Source: Panorpa germanica (taxonomy: Eukaryota > Arthropoda > Insecta > Mecoptera > Panorpidae). From it: DNA of 64,000 bases. The translations under genes and the position numbers were made by a program. Positions 46,351 through 58,081 of this stretch are shown here, piece after piece. Every line of letters begins with the position of its first letter. The first letter of the stretch is position 1. Location: the NCBI GenBank assembly GCA_963678705.1, contig OY783221.1, forward strand, positions 10,912,001 to 10,976,000, given 5' to 3'. The notes under the pieces are model-generated. The model searched no databases. It was not told where the DNA came from and saw nothing but the letters and a program-made list of their open reading frames with translations.

Positions 46351-46670
46351 AGAAATGTGAACAGTATTAACGCTGTCGTTTGGGTTTATTATTTCATTAG
46401 GGGCGAAACGATGAGAGGGGAAAATTATTAAAAGTATGACACGTCAGTTGACACAATACATCTTCAATACGCTCTATTCAAAAAGTCATCGTCGCAAGTA
46501 GTAGGCTGCAGTGTGAGACCGACTTAAGTTCTTTTTTGTACGGCATTTATATCGTTGACAATTAGAAATTCTGCGAATTAATGAGGCTGTGAATCATATT
46601 TTACCTTTTATGAAACTGCGCTATCAGTATCTCAAAATTCCTAACTCTTTTTCGCAATATTATATTATAT
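46351..46670. other. non-coding stretch
   Basis: No supported feature. Confidence 0.45.
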
Positions 46671-46926
46671 ACCCAGTAAACAATTTGGTGAAGTGTCCTA
46701 TTTTGTGACGTATCTACTGCTATTGCACTTTAATTATAGTTCGCATCAACTTTATCTTCATTTGTATTCCGACAGGTGAAGTGCTTTCGCCATTTGTAAC
46801 CGATAAAATAAACATTTCATATGAACGACTGTAAGAAACTGAACTGTAAATGTACTCTTTCATGACAAAAAACTAATACGCATTTTCAATATGATGTCAA
46901 AGTGACTCCAAAATGTTTAATGGGTA
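46671..46926. mobile_element. MITE family CCCAGTAAACA, copy 2 (256 bp)
   Basis: Left ACCCAGTAAACAATTTGG and right CCAAAATGTTTAATGGGT are inverted repeats. It is a longer version of 14539-14698. No coding capacity. Confidence 0.82.
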
Positions 46927-47640
46927 GTAACAATTAAAATAGTAATTTTTGTTTTGTCGCGGGGACGATAAAAAAATTAAAAGTCTATCCAAACAATAGT
47001 AAAATTTTTACAGAACAAGGACAAATATTTTTGAGAAAATGCATAGCAAAATTGTGACGAAAATCTTACAAAGCTTGAAACATATCGCGTTGCCTTTTTT
47101 CATATATTATGTCATTCATCTTCAAATTATCTTAAGCATTAAATATAATACAATTACTAGTGTCATATCTCTTCTGATTTGGTTTGCATTGCTTGGAATA
47201 GTACACAGCCTTCCCCTACCCCCTCACACTACTACAATACAATGTATTATTATTTACTTTTGTCCTGTGCGATGTCCAACGCCTGATATTGTATAGGATG
47301 ACTTGTGTAACTGTCTCCTTGTCTCTCTCTCTCGGCATACACCCCACTACGCCCCCCAGCGGACTCCCAATCACCCGTCATTCTGTCTGTTTGCTGACTT
47401 TGGCGTTTGTAAATGGGACACGGCTGTGACTTGATAAGGAAGTCGGTAATTCAGACAGACAGAGGCGGAACATCAATACAATAGAAAATTATATTAATTG
47501 TAGAAACAGTTTCTAAGACAGTTAAGGTCGTGATAGATAACTTAAAGGAAACGATTTTCAGGAATAATTAGAAGTTACTAATTATAAATAATATAATTAT
47601 AATTTTTTTTATATAATAGCCTTGTAAAGCATTACTTAAT
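46927..47640. other. non-coding stretch with GC-richer block
   Basis: The segment 47290-47470 is markedly GC-richer (CCACTACGCCCCCCAGCGG) and not repeated elsewhere in the window. It may be a conserved non-coding block. No exon signals are convincing. Confidence 0.35.
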
Positions 47641-47990
47641 TTCTATAAAACTGTTACCAGAACCTCAAATATTCAATTATTTTTAATAACTCCTTATATT
47701 TTGGGAGATATTAACAATTAAAAAAGGCATTTTTTCATATAAAATATTAAAGGGATTCAACATTATAGAAAATCATGGCAATCAATGCATGGTACGTCAC
47801 ATCCGACGATTTGCCATGTCCTTTACACATCAGAGACGCATACGAGTGTGTGTGTGTACTAATAACAGTATTATATTACGCAGGTTGTCAGCATGGAAAA
47901 ATAATCTCGATTACTTATTTCTTGTAAAACAAGCGGCAAAACTGGAATTCAAATTTTATATAGCTATAACTCCGTAAACATGGATAATTA
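47641..47990 (-). repeat. interspersed repeat family X, second subfamily
   Basis: ACCAGAACCTCAAATATTCA, GAGATATTAACAATTAAAAA, AAAGGGATTCAACATTATAG and ATAGCTATAACTCCG follow the same order as in the 35355 copy, with a different middle shared with 43055-43365 (ACGATTTGCCATGTC). Confidence 0.78.
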
Positions 47991-48127
47991 AAAAAATACT
48001 ATTCATATATTATATTTTATCATTTACTCCAATCAAAAATAGAAAGAACGGCCCCTGAAAAATGAGTTCACAAACCAATTGATACCTACTATTTACTAAC
48101 AAGTATAAAATACGAAATAAAGTATAG

Positions 48128-48607
48128 TATCATTCCCAATCACTGTTTTAATTTTGTTTTCATTTAAATTGTATAGCTTATAGGAATATGCATAGTCATT
48201 CACTGCATCGTTCTTAATTTAGAATTTAATTTATGTTTTCTTTGTTTTTTTAGAACCTTACAAGGTCCAATATTTTCAATTTAATAAACTTAATTAAAGA
48301 AAAACTATATTATGTTATATCCTCTAAAATGTGACAATCTGTCAAAATGCAGTAGAATTTATTTCTATTAGAAGTTCAATATCAGTTTGTGAAAAATATA
48401 GAAGTAAATACATTTCCTCTTATTAATTGTTATTAAAAACAACAATTTTAATTATTCAATTTTGTACAAGTGTCAAAAATTTCGATAAGTAACGACGCAT
48501 GCGCACCAACTAAACTCAACTAGGAATGCCTGTCCTGAAAATATGAAATCTAAATTAAAGTATTAAATCAAAACGTAAATTAAATATCAAACAGTGAGTG
48601 GGAATGA
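48128..48607. mobile_element. MITE family CATTCCCACTCACTG, copy 3 (480 bp)
   Basis: Left ATCATTCCCAATCACTGTTT and right AAACAGTGAGTGGGAATGA are inverted repeats. Shared interior words with the tandem pair at 18448-19399 include TGACAATCTGTCAAAATGCA and GTAGTCATTCACTG-like. Confidence 0.85.
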
Positions 48608-49379
48608 GGCTTAGTAATAATCCTGACATATTTAAAGTATTCACCCGCTTATTAACAAAACTGTATGTTCTCGAGAAACGCTGAATAGCGACTGAATTCC
48701 CGAAATCCTTACTACCGATTGACATACGTCAAATTGTCCTCTGGTTCGTTTCGTTCACGTAATGAATCCATAAAAAATATCTTTTGATTAGTTTTACAGA
48801 TTTAAATACTGGGGAAACTACCCGATTTCATTAAATGACATATTTATAAACAAGTGTTAATAACAAACTACAATATTTATTACTTTGCATATGAATTACA
48901 ACTTTTATGACCAATCAGATTAGATAGATAGAGTCTGATACGAGTGACGATGTCTCCGTAATTAAAATATGTAAATCTGAAAACTTCATTTAAGCTTGTT
49001 GTTAAATAATAACCTTTAATGGAATTGTACCTCACCAGAATTTAATTGTTTCATTTTCATATGGGATTAACCATTAAATGTGTGGAATTTGGTTGATTAA
49101 ATGATAACACAGGAGCCACTGTCCCACTCTTTACGAGGGGTGAATTACCCCTGAGTAGGGTTGTTTTTTATTCATAAATATTCATCATAATTAATGCCTT
49201 AAATAAATATAGAAACACATTTCATTAGTTAATACCATTTTGTGTATTGGGTTTTTTTTATTTATTAATATTATTGTACAATATATTAAGTTTATTGTGT
49301 AAAGATTTGAAGTCAATTGGAGTAAAACTGTCGGAGATAAGGAGTTTTAAGTCTTCACCTCTCTGATCTACTTTCGTGC
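48608..49379. other. AT-rich non-coding stretch
   Basis: No feature recognised. Confidence 0.45.
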
Positions 49380-49800
49380 TACTTTGAAACTTTTAAATGC
49401 GGTTTCTCACACATAGCTTTTTCAGAGTCGATGTCCTCTCTAGCTCAAAATCTACTGGACCAATTCTTTTAAAATTTTGCACACTCTTTCTTTACATAAA
49501 TCCCGAGGCAACGCTGTCGAGTTTTTTTAATTTTTTTTATTTTAACGTATTTTAAAATAACAAAGTTTCTGATTTTTTTCATGAGAAATCGGTATTTTGA
49601 CTTTTAAGTGCTGTAAAAAATTGAAAAATCAATAAATAAAGAAAAACTCGACAGCGTTAGCTGCAGAAACTTATCAACTAATGAAATCATTTTGGTTTTT
49701 CGATTTCAGAAAATCCAGTGATGAGTTATGAGTGGCACCGCAATGTTACTTTTTTTTGTGACGTCACCGGAGATTCGCTGTCTTTGCCTCATTTCTTGAT
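49380..49800. repeat. probable repeat with perfect 17-bp inverted pair
   Basis: AACGCTGTCGAGTTTTT at 49510-49526 is matched by its reverse complement at 49642-49658, with about 115 bp of AT-rich loop. The preceding TCTACTGGACCAATTCTTTT and AAAATTTTGCACACTC has the look of a widespread insect repeat. Transcribed, it would form a hairpin. Its class is unknown. Confidence 0.5.
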
Positions 49801-50655
49801 ATTTATTTATGAAAAGTTAAAAGTATTCTTCAAATGTTATTTTACCATGTAGTAATTATATATTAACTGTGTCCTCAAAAAACATTATCGAAAATATGCT
49901 TTGTTTTTATCGTTTTGACCTTACCCCCCTTAAGGTTTGGCTAACATAACAAAAGTTACCAACGTCACTAAGAAGACCTTTGGTCTACTAATAGACAAGA
50001 ACAAATCAAATTAGATTTGAACTTCTTGTGACATATTAAAATTGGTTGACAATAGACCATTCTAGTGGACTGTATCATCGATTTCTTCAGTGGATTGTAC
50101 ACGTAAATGGACTACACCTTAGAGAGGGTGGTAGGGAGATGTCTCGGGACACAACAGGGTAAAATGGGGTCAGTTTCCTTAGAAATATTTTTATTTTTGT
50201 TTTTTTTTTCTTCTTTTTCGTCAACTAAAGTGAACAAGTGTTATATATATAGTATGTGATTCTGAATACCTCTCAAACAGAAGTAATCAAAGTTTTCAAG
50301 AAGTTTTTCAACTTTTTTATTACTTTTCTTGTGATTCAAAATTGTGCTTTTATTAGATCTTTAAAAAAAAATGAAGAAAGAAAAAAGGAAAATAATTATG
50401 TCTTAAAATTAAGTAAGTCTGCAAGTTCAATGAAAGATAGAAGGGGACAAGTATTGACTTACATCTAATTTTATTTTATCAAGTGTAAATTTATTTTGTC
50501 ATGAATGTAAACCAGACTTTGCTGTCCTTGTTCGTTCATTTGATTAATGAGACATCTACGAAAAATAGAAATTTAATTTGAATATGCAGTTATATGTAAA
50601 ATGGTATTCTCCATCTGATTCAATAGCACACCAGCCAAACAAAATTATAATGCAG
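49801..50655. other. non-coding stretch
   Basis: An open frame at 50256-50468 is AT/Lys-rich and without recognised motif. Nothing else found. Confidence 0.4.
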
Positions 50656-50656
50656 A

Positions 50657-50971
50657 CTAGCTGTCCCGGCCACGCGTTGCTGTGACTAATGTTTTTGTCA
50701 TATTACATTACATAGCGCCATCTATTGAATATTTACTCAATCTAGTCAACAGATGTCGCCATCTTTTAAAATCGTTTGGAGCTAACAGATAATTAATAGA
50801 CAAATAATTTGCAATAAGATAATATTGCAATCATAAATTGAGATGTAAGCTATCCTATCTTTCAAGTTGGATCAAACTGCACACGGTGTACAAATTTGAT
50901 TAAAATCGGTTAAGTAGTTTAGGAGTCCATCGCGGAGGAACAGCGTGACACGTAATTTATATATATTAAGA
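50657..50971 (-). mobile_element. Helitron-like or related short repeat (ACTAGCTGTCCCGGCC type)
   Basis: On the minus strand it starts TCTTAATATATATAAATTAC, then GTGTCACGCTGTTCCTCC, and ends GGCCGGGACAGCTAG followed by T. TC at one end and CTAG plus T at the other fit a Helitron-like element. However, the 3' hairpin is weak and the base beyond the TC end is not the expected one. The block AAATCGGTTAAGTAGTTTAG is also seen in 3' regions of RTE-type repeats, so the class remains open. An AAG-rich run follows. Confidence 0.5.
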
Positions 50972-51060
50972 AGAAGAAGATTAAGAAGAAGATAACCTTG
51001 CCAAATACCGCTGGTAGCATTAATTATCTGTTTTGTAGATTTGTTTTGTTATGTGGTTGG

Positions 51061-51190
51061 TATATTTGTTTATTTTTGATTTGTTTATCATTTGGTGAGT
51101 TAATCCTTTTGTTAGTCATGGAAAAAAATTATTCCACCTCCGAGAATAGAATACAGGACCTAACTACCTCGGCCACTCAGAGGACACTCG
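51061..51190 (-). mobile_element. tRNA-derived SINE fragment, copy 1
   Basis: The minus strand begins GAGTGGCCGAGGTAGTTAGG (A-box-like), followed by ATTCTATTCTCGGAGG, a decayed B box (from GATTCGATTC). Then comes a body with TTCCATGACTAACAAAAGGA and CACCAAATGATAAACAAATC, shared with 55441-55592. The tRNA part is shortened. Not a functional tRNA. Confidence 0.7.
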
Positions 51191-51699
51191 AATATAGTTT
51201 TTGTCATTATCTCAAAACTTAATATTCTGAGATCTCTCACTATTGAACTGGACAATCGAATTACTGACTATTTCCAAATTTAATATGACTATTTAATTTA
51301 ATAAATGCGGTAGATTGTCGGAAATCTGGTAAATATTTCGATCAAAGGCTTTCGAATGCGTTCTTTATGAGGCTCAATTTTGAAGACAATATCTCCTTCT
51401 AATTTACTAATTTTCAGCAAAGTGCTCTACTTTACAGCGGTGCAGTTCAATATCCATCAGATATACAAAAAAATGTAGTAAACACAAAATGTAGAAAATT
51501 AAGTCTTCTATCAGACTGATAATAACTATTTTTAAATATAACTAACTTAGGAGATACCGCAAAAACACTGTTTTTGCCCGCGATTTAAGCTGAAGATTCT
51601 AATCTTCAAAAATGAAACAAAATATTCCAAATCAGTACACCCAAATTAATCAGAAATGTTTACTCACCAACTTTTTCGCCAAAATTAAGAATTTATCTG

Positions 51700-51767
51700 T
51701 CTAGAAACAAGATCATTAACAGCACTAAGTGTGAAGATGAGGTAGATCTTGACCATTTTCTGTGGTT
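51700..51767 (+). pseudogene. older non-LTR copy, left part (host of a nested insertion)
   Basis: The plus strand reads KCEDEVDLDHFLW, the knuckle region of the same family as the inserted element (KCECGEEEADPDHILRQC). It is interrupted at 51767 and continues at 52280 beyond the insertion. Confidence 0.8.
51757..51767. repeat. target-site duplication, left (11 bp)
   Basis: TTTCTGTGGTT, repeated at 52280-52290. Confidence 0.85.
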
Positions 51768-52279
51768 TTTTTTTTAATATAGTTTCTCGGGTTTCCTAGG
51801 CACGTAGCCTTTTATCGCCCGTAATATTGTTCTTCTTCTTCTTATACTTTATATCCGGACAACAAGAATGATCTATTCATAGCTACTGCAGTTATAAATT
51901 TCGGTTTCTCAATCAAAAAGGCGGTGTTAACAGGAAGCGTCTGCGAAGTCTGTAGCACCGGCCTTTGGAGTCTGTTTCTTGCCATTGCTGTATTTTTACA
52001 TTGCCTCAGAATGTGGTCAGGATCTGCCTCCTCTTCACCACATTCACATTTAGAGTTTGGAATGATTTTGTTTCTTGATAGATGTTTCGGAGCTCAAGTA
52101 TGATTCATTCTTAGTCTTGAGGTCATTGTTATTAATCTTCTTGGCCATGTTAATTTGGCAAACCATGGCTTACGTTTCAGTATTGGTTGTATTTTATAAA
52201 ATTCTCTACCTTTATCAGAATTATCCCACTTGCCTTGCCAATTTTTCATTTCTATTTTTTTAATATGAAATACAAATAC
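51768..52279 (-). mobile_element. younger non-LTR copy nested in its own family
   Basis: Starts at the left with a T run (reversed poly(A)). The minus strand then reads CECGEEEADPDHILRQC, followed by MARNRLQRPVLQTSQTLPVN, TAFLIEKPKF and a stop. Further upstream on that strand (right) are more degraded codons. The 3' tail contains TAGGAAACCCGAGAAACTAT, shared with the older copy. Bounded by an exact 11-bp duplication; 5'-truncated. Confidence 0.9.
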
Positions 52280-52485
52280 TTTCTGTGGTTATGCAGAAAT
52301 ACAGTAAAAGCCAGGAATGGACTTCAAACGTGGTGTTGCAGACTTCGCTAATGCTGTGGTCATGGATACATCGTTCTTTTGTCGGGATGTAAAGGTTAAA
52401 AGATATAGAAGGAGTCATTATTGGAGGTGATAAAAGTCTATTTGTCTAGGAAACCCGAGAAAGCATCAACAAAGAAACAAAACAT
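52280..52485 (+). pseudogene. older non-LTR copy, right part
   Basis: After the duplicated TTTCTGTGGTT the frame resumes CRNTVKARNGLQT, then breaks. The same 3' tail, TCTAGGAAACCCGAGAAAGC, ends it near 52470. It is the continuation of 51700-51767. Confidence 0.82.
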
Positions 52486-52489
52486 TCAT

Positions 52490-53100
52490 ATAACAAAAAC
52501 GTAATGAAATATTTTGAACATAACAACAATCCAATAAGTATTCTGCGCCAGGTCGGTGCTTGTCTCAAGTATTCTTATTGTCTTAATTGAACAGGTACTA
52601 CTAGAAGTAGCGCTAGGCCATGTAGCCCCATAGCCCTCTGTCTGTTATTGTTATCTTGAACATCAGCTCAAGTTTAGTGTTTGCTATCAGCGTGTGGAGT
52701 GCTTTGTTGTTTAGCTCTATGTTGTTCAGGTTAAGACGTGATCGTATCAAATTGTATCACTCATTAGAAAAAGGGTGAAGAGGGACAGAGGGAAGGTGTT
52801 GTAAGTAAATATATCAAGTACCGTGTTGCTAACATATTTAATCAACGTTATAAAACAATAAACTGAATTATATGCCAGAAGCGATTATTATACAGGGCCG
52901 CATCTTGATGATCGTGGAACAAAATATTGAAATGTTGTTGATATACATTTTGGTAAAGAATTAGTCATGTTATTTCGATCCCGAGAAATCATAAACTTTA
53001 TTATTTTCCGTCTTTAATTATCATTCCTCTACTTGAAATCCTCTACATTTTTTTTATCATTACCTCTAATATTGAAATAATCTAAATATTCCCATTTAAA
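52490..53100. other. non-coding stretch
   Basis: No feature recognised. A slightly GC-richer part at 52600-52760 shows no coding signal. Confidence 0.4.
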
Positions 53101-53440
53101 ATGCTAAGGCTTGTCACGAATGCACCATGGTTTGTACCTAACAACACAATACATCGAAATAGTGCTTAGAATTTAAGCATACAAAGAGAGAATACTTGAA
53201 CATCTTTACAATTTGTTCAACTGTCTAATGTCAAATAATTTCGTAGTACGCAGACTAAAAAAGAAAGCACCTCAGGACCAATTAACAGAATCTAGGATCT
53301 ATTGAAATTGAGGGAAGAGTCTTTGGGCAAATCCTGCGCAAGGTACTCTATTATTTTTACATACCTATCACTGAATGTCCTCTAAACAGGACAATTGTAA
53401 TATTCTATAGAAATCAAATTAAAAAAAATATCATTCAATA
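53101..53440 (+). pseudogene. Jockey-like retrotransposon 3' fragment (copy c)
   Basis: The plus strand opens LRLVTNAPWFVPN, then shifts frame. Later blocks LMSNNFVVRRLKKK and PQDQL match the copy at 17061-17427. The tail has TACCTATCACTGAATGTCCT, also shared, and ends in an A run near 53438. The 5' border (ATGCTAAGG) is at the same codon as in the 17-kb copy. Confidence 0.82.
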
Positions 53441-55440
53441 CCAGAATCGACTCCACTCGTTTCATAAATGGGAACTATGACGTATTCTAACAAAAAGAAC
53501 AACTCAAATAACTGTCAGTTTAATTACCTAATCTGAAGAACACTGGTTGCGGTAGATTCGACTAACACTTCTAATAAACACAACGACAAGTCTCTCCAAT
53601 TCCAATTTAACGTCAATTACATTCAGTCGAGTGTTTAGAATGTGGTACACATCCTAGCACATACCTAAATAATCCCTCCTTGTTTCAATTTCGTTGCCCT
53701 CTTTGCGGGTTTCTTCATAATCCTCTTCATATGTGATAATGACAATAGAATCCCGGGTTATTACTAGAATATATGCATGCACGGGTGTAGTTAGTACATA
53801 TAAAAGGCCCCATACACACTCGAATGTGATGGGTTTAGCAATATGCTTGATTGTTTATGGTTATAATGGATATATATGAAATCTCTGTAGCAATGCAACC
53901 CTATTATTGATTACATTTTGTTACAATTACAATGCATTTTGTAGTAATTGTACATTATGTGATGCATTGTTGTCATTAAATTTCTGATAACATTTTTATT
54001 TCGTATCCAATACTTCCTTCTGCAATTAGGAAGCCATTTATTTATTACTGTGTTCAACTGATGAGCAACTGATAACACACCCGCATCGCACGAACGCCTG
54101 TTTACCTCTCTTCAGTCTTCATTATCAACACATTGAGGTCTCTCACACTTTAAGGTAGTTTGAAAGTATAGTGACAATCATAGGCAAAAGTATAATCGAA
54201 TACGTGTTGTATCATTTTACTTTAAAAATAACGCAAACGTTATAGCATATATAAAGCAAACTCTGAAGAACCTTACCAATTCATAAAAAAAAAGTCAAGT
54301 AAAATAATTTGTGACGCGCGTCACACAAAATGCATCACGAATATAATTTATCAAGCTTTCCACATATTATTCCCGGTGCTTATGTAAATGTTAAAAATAA
54401 ACTATTAAAATCAAAGTCAAATCAATTTTTCTTTTTATATACTCGTACAATTCTGTGAAAATCATAAACTTCTTAATTGACCTTATAATATTTATAACGT
54501 CAAAAGTTGAAAAAAGTTTTCCGCTACAAAATCCATTATCGTTAATTTACTCAATAATTTTCTTTATTCCTTGACTAATATTATTACATCAAATAGGTTT
54601 TCCATGGGTTTTCACGTCAAATGTTTTCTTTACACATAATGGCAATTTATGATGAATTTTCCATAGTACTTTGAGTTTCCTGCAACAATATTAGCCAACA
54701 ACTCCAACACCAGCTCCCCCCTCACTCTCCCACTCTAATAGATTCATTTTATTCTGTAGGCCAATATATTACAGTGACTCTCAAAGGTTTCTAAAATTCT
54801 ATCCGCTGTGGGTTCAAAATAATGTGAGACTCGTTTCTTATTCGTAGTTTAGTTAACATTTATCATTTTCTACAACAATAAAAGAAAATGAGTAAATGGT
54901 GTAGCTTATTTCAAAAAATTTGTACATATTTATTTATATAAAAAATGAGACTATATACATATACTAAGGCCACTATTTTGTAATGTTTTAAGAGCGCTTG
55001 TTACTATTATGCGATTTTTAAAACGTCCTGTATTTCGATCTTCTAATCCTTCTTTTCTAGCTCCTTCTTCTGTTTCAATTTCCTTCTTCTTTGCATCTTC
55101 ACCATACACTTCTTTCTTTCAATAATTGCTTTATCTTATTTTCACTATCTATATTAAATTCACATTACTTTTTTAAACGTTCCAGTGTCCCATTTGCTTC
55201 CTTATGGGGTCCATAGACGATATATGTTAACCATGTTGGTCGTTTGGGCCATAGATGCAGTAACATATTTACCAACCAAGTTGTCAACATCAATTCGGAT
55301 GCATTATTTGCAGGGTGATTTATTCCTGGTGCTGCTTCTTATTTTCTTGAAATATCATTTTATTAAATGCTTTTTTTTTCATTATAGTACTACGATTTCA
55401 ACAGCTAGGTGATATCTCACATTAATTGTAATATAATAAT
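53441..55440. other. long non-coding stretch
   Basis: GGCCCCATACACACTCG near 53810 looks like a DNA-transposon terminus, but its inverted partner was not found. An open frame at 55185-55412 has no motif. Nothing else is supported. Confidence 0.4.
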
Positions 55441-55592
55441 TGTGTGTTTTTTTAGATTTGTTTATCATTTGGTGAATTAATTCTTTGTCTGTCATGGAAC
55501 ACATTTATTCTATCTCCTGAAATCGAACCCAGAGCTAAGCATATCTGAGTGTTAGAGTTATAATCTAACTACTTCGGGCACCCAGATGACAA
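55441..55592 (-). mobile_element. tRNA-derived SINE, copy 2
   Basis: The minus strand contains GGGTGCCCGAAGTAGTTAGA (A box), about 40 bases later CTCTGGGTTCGATTTCAGG (B box close to GGTTCGANNCC). Then comes the body TTCCATGACAGACAAAGAAT and CACCAAATGATAAACAAATC. The spacing of the two boxes fits a tRNA-derived RNA polymerase III promoter. The same body is in copy 1 at 51061-51190. The acceptor-stem pairing of a real tRNA is absent. Confidence 0.78.
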
Positions 55593-55721
55593 ATATTTCT
55601 TCTTTATTATACCTATTACATTGTTATAACTAGTTTATATAAACTATCTAATAACATTTTTTCTAGGTAATTTAGTAATGGTAATATTTTTTAAGTCAGA
55701 GTATTAATCATTGTTAATACT

Positions 55722-56045
55722 CTTTTTTTTTGTCGGTCATCATACTAGCTCAAATCGTTGCTCGTGGTTCCTTCCCATTTTCGTAATTTCTTCAGCTACT
55801 GTAGTTACTTTGAGATCCCTACGTATATCGCTATTGCGGACATACCATGGTGCATTCACTATGTTCCTCAGAACTTTATTTTGGAAAGTCTGAATGCATG
55901 TGATGTTGCATTTCTTAGTGCAGCCCCATAGCTTGATCCATTTGTCCAAACTGGTTTCAATATTTGCTTATACAGCATTAACTTGTTATGTATGGATAAT
56001 GTGAATTTGCGTCCCATTAGCCAGTACATTTTCTTATATCTTATT
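55722..56045 (-). pseudogene. Jockey-like retrotransposon 3' fragment (copy d)
   Basis: The minus strand, from about 56040, reads RYKKMYWLMGRKFTLSIHNK and LMLYKQILKPVWT. After a one-base shift it continues KLWGCTKKCNITCIQTFQNK, VLRNIVNAPWYVRN and DIRRDLKVTTVAEEI, then stops early. The left border is a T run (reversed poly(A)). Closest to the Jockey consensus of the four fragments, and the best evidence for the clade. Confidence 0.9.
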
Positions 56046-56856
56046 CTATTAAATACTATTTAATATCAAAAGTTTTTGATCTTACGCCAACCATTATTAC
56101 AACATGGAATTAAACCACCAAGCTACCCTCATCCACTACAATATGTTGACAACCTTGTTGGTGGTCTGATTATCTTTGTTTATTGAGTTTCTCTGTACTC
56201 ACAGTTGCGATAACACTGGTGCAACACAACTATACACAATGGCCTTGCGTTGCCGTAGCCGTTACCTACGTTGTGTCCTACACACGAACAAAACTTCTTG
56301 TAAATGTTCGAGTACAGTGCATGATGACGTAACTAGCCGTTGTTATGACAACGACATACATACATACTGGTATATACAGCTACATCCTTGTGTAGTGTGT
56401 AGAGCAGACTTGCTTTATACCATAAAGTAGGCTCTGGCGTAGAGACCGTGTAGCATGGCGAGCGTAGAGCGTAGCCGTTATAGCCTTTCGTTACGAAACG
56501 TAGACATAATAATGATTGCTGAATACAATACAGTATTACACTGCACACACACGTATATAACCTTGTTTGTCCAGATTAGTATGTGTATGTATTTGTATTA
56601 TATGTACTTGTTTATATTTTTTGATATATGAAATGTAATTATAAAAATAATTGATAGAATTATAAATACGTATGAGAACTTTTTGATAATTAAAATGAAT
56701 ATATCTCGGAAAAGTGCTCAGTTTTATCTGTATTTATTAAGCCAAGAGCATTATTAAGACAAAAGTAATGATTTATTTTTATATAAACTAGTAAAAGAAT
56801 TGGTTGCAAAAGAAACTTTAAGACACCTCTTTCTTTGGCCAGGATATTTTGTCTAT
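56046..56856. other. non-coding stretch with GC-richer block
   Basis: The 56230-56520 segment is GC-richer and has overlapping open frames on both strands. It contains imperfectly repeated GTAGCCGTTA words on both sides, which hints at an old inverted-repeat element. No motif recognised. Confidence 0.35.
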
Positions 56857-57037
56857 CTACACTGTAAAAGAAATTGGACGAAAAATGCTTTGGATGAAAA
56901 TACGAAAAAGAAATAATAATCATAATAATACAAAAAAAGAAATTCCCTGCAACATTTAATTCAGCCTGTACATTTATATGATTCAACGCATTACAGAATT
57001 ACGAATTTATTTCGACCAATTTTTTTTTACAATGTCA
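56857..57037. mobile_element. MITE with CTACACTGTAAAA ends, copy 1 (181 bp)
   Basis: Left CTACACTGTAAAAGAAATTG pairs with right CAATTTTTTTTTACAATGTCAG. Internal GTACATTTATATGATTCAAC is shared with the copy at 63652-63804. Confidence 0.75.
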
Positions 57038-57188
57038 GTAAATCCGCAATTCTGTAACACATGAAATTATTTAAACGGTGATTTAAAATTCACACGGAAA
57101 TATCTAAAGTTAGTTACAAATTTTCCACAAATATTCCGCTACCAGATCGTATATTTATATCGAATGTTTGCTCTATGAGCTTGTGTAC

Positions 57189-57404
57189 GTACACTGTGCA
57201 GAAAAAAGGTCGAAAAAATGTTTTAGACTGGAACCACACTTCTAAAGAAAAATCGGCACTCCAAATTTCAAACTGCAGCATTTAAAAGCTGTAAAGATTG
57301 TGTAAACATTCGCTTCAGCCATTCGTACACGAACACACAAATGTGGCACTGGCATAAGAAAGAGTCATCTAAATATTATCTTCGACAATTTGTTTACAGT
57401 GTAC
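57189..57404. mobile_element. MITE with GTACACTGT ends (216 bp)
   Basis: Left GTACACTGTGCAGAAAAAAG then GTCGAA pairs with right TTCGACAATTTGTTTACAGTGTAC. It has the same terminal CACTGTxxA...TxxACAGTG motif as the elements at 56857 and 63652, but a different interior. Confidence 0.72.
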
Positions 57405-58078
57405 AATATATCATGTTATAACGCGAATATTATTTTAAAATAAGACAGATTTTAAAGATAGACAGTACAAGAATGTATCTAACTTAAGAAGAGAGAAAGT
57501 GAGAAAGAGGGAAACAGGAGAGATAGCAAATGATACATGAAGCCTGTCATTTCTTCTAAATGTCTAATTAAAATTACGAAACATTAATTTTGCTTTTAAA
57601 ATATTTTCTTGGCTTTTTCGTTTAATAATTTAAAATCTTAACCTTATTATACATTTTTTAAGATTAATGACTAATTTAAAAAAAAAAAAAATCTGTTGCT
57701 CGCCAAAACACTTAGCTTGATTACACAATTAATAAAATAATAATTCAAATATTTGACGTTGACCTTTCACCTTTTTTGAGCTTTGAGCTTAAAGCTTTGT
57801 GCTGTACTTTTCTGTTGACATTGATGTTTTTAATTTATTTCATCTTGATGACAACCTTTTTCATTTAAAAAGGTAAATATGCAATTAGTTTAATTAAGTT
57901 AAAAGTATCTTGTTGTGTAAATGGAGAATTCTGTTTCTAAGTAGGGATGAGCATCAGATTAAAAGAAAATATCGATGTATCGATGTCCAACAGTAAAGAG
58001 GATAAAAGGAATAAGGTTCAAATGAAAGAATGATTATAAGAGCAGTGAAAACGATCATTTGATCAATATTGCGTTTTG
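57405..58078. other. AT-rich non-coding stretch
   Basis: No feature recognised. Confidence 0.45.
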
Positions 58079-58081
58079 TTA

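Noticed and set aside
53808..53830. GGCCCCATACACACTCG as a complete DNA transposon
   Set aside because: It resembles a terminus, but no inverted partner was found within about 2 kb.
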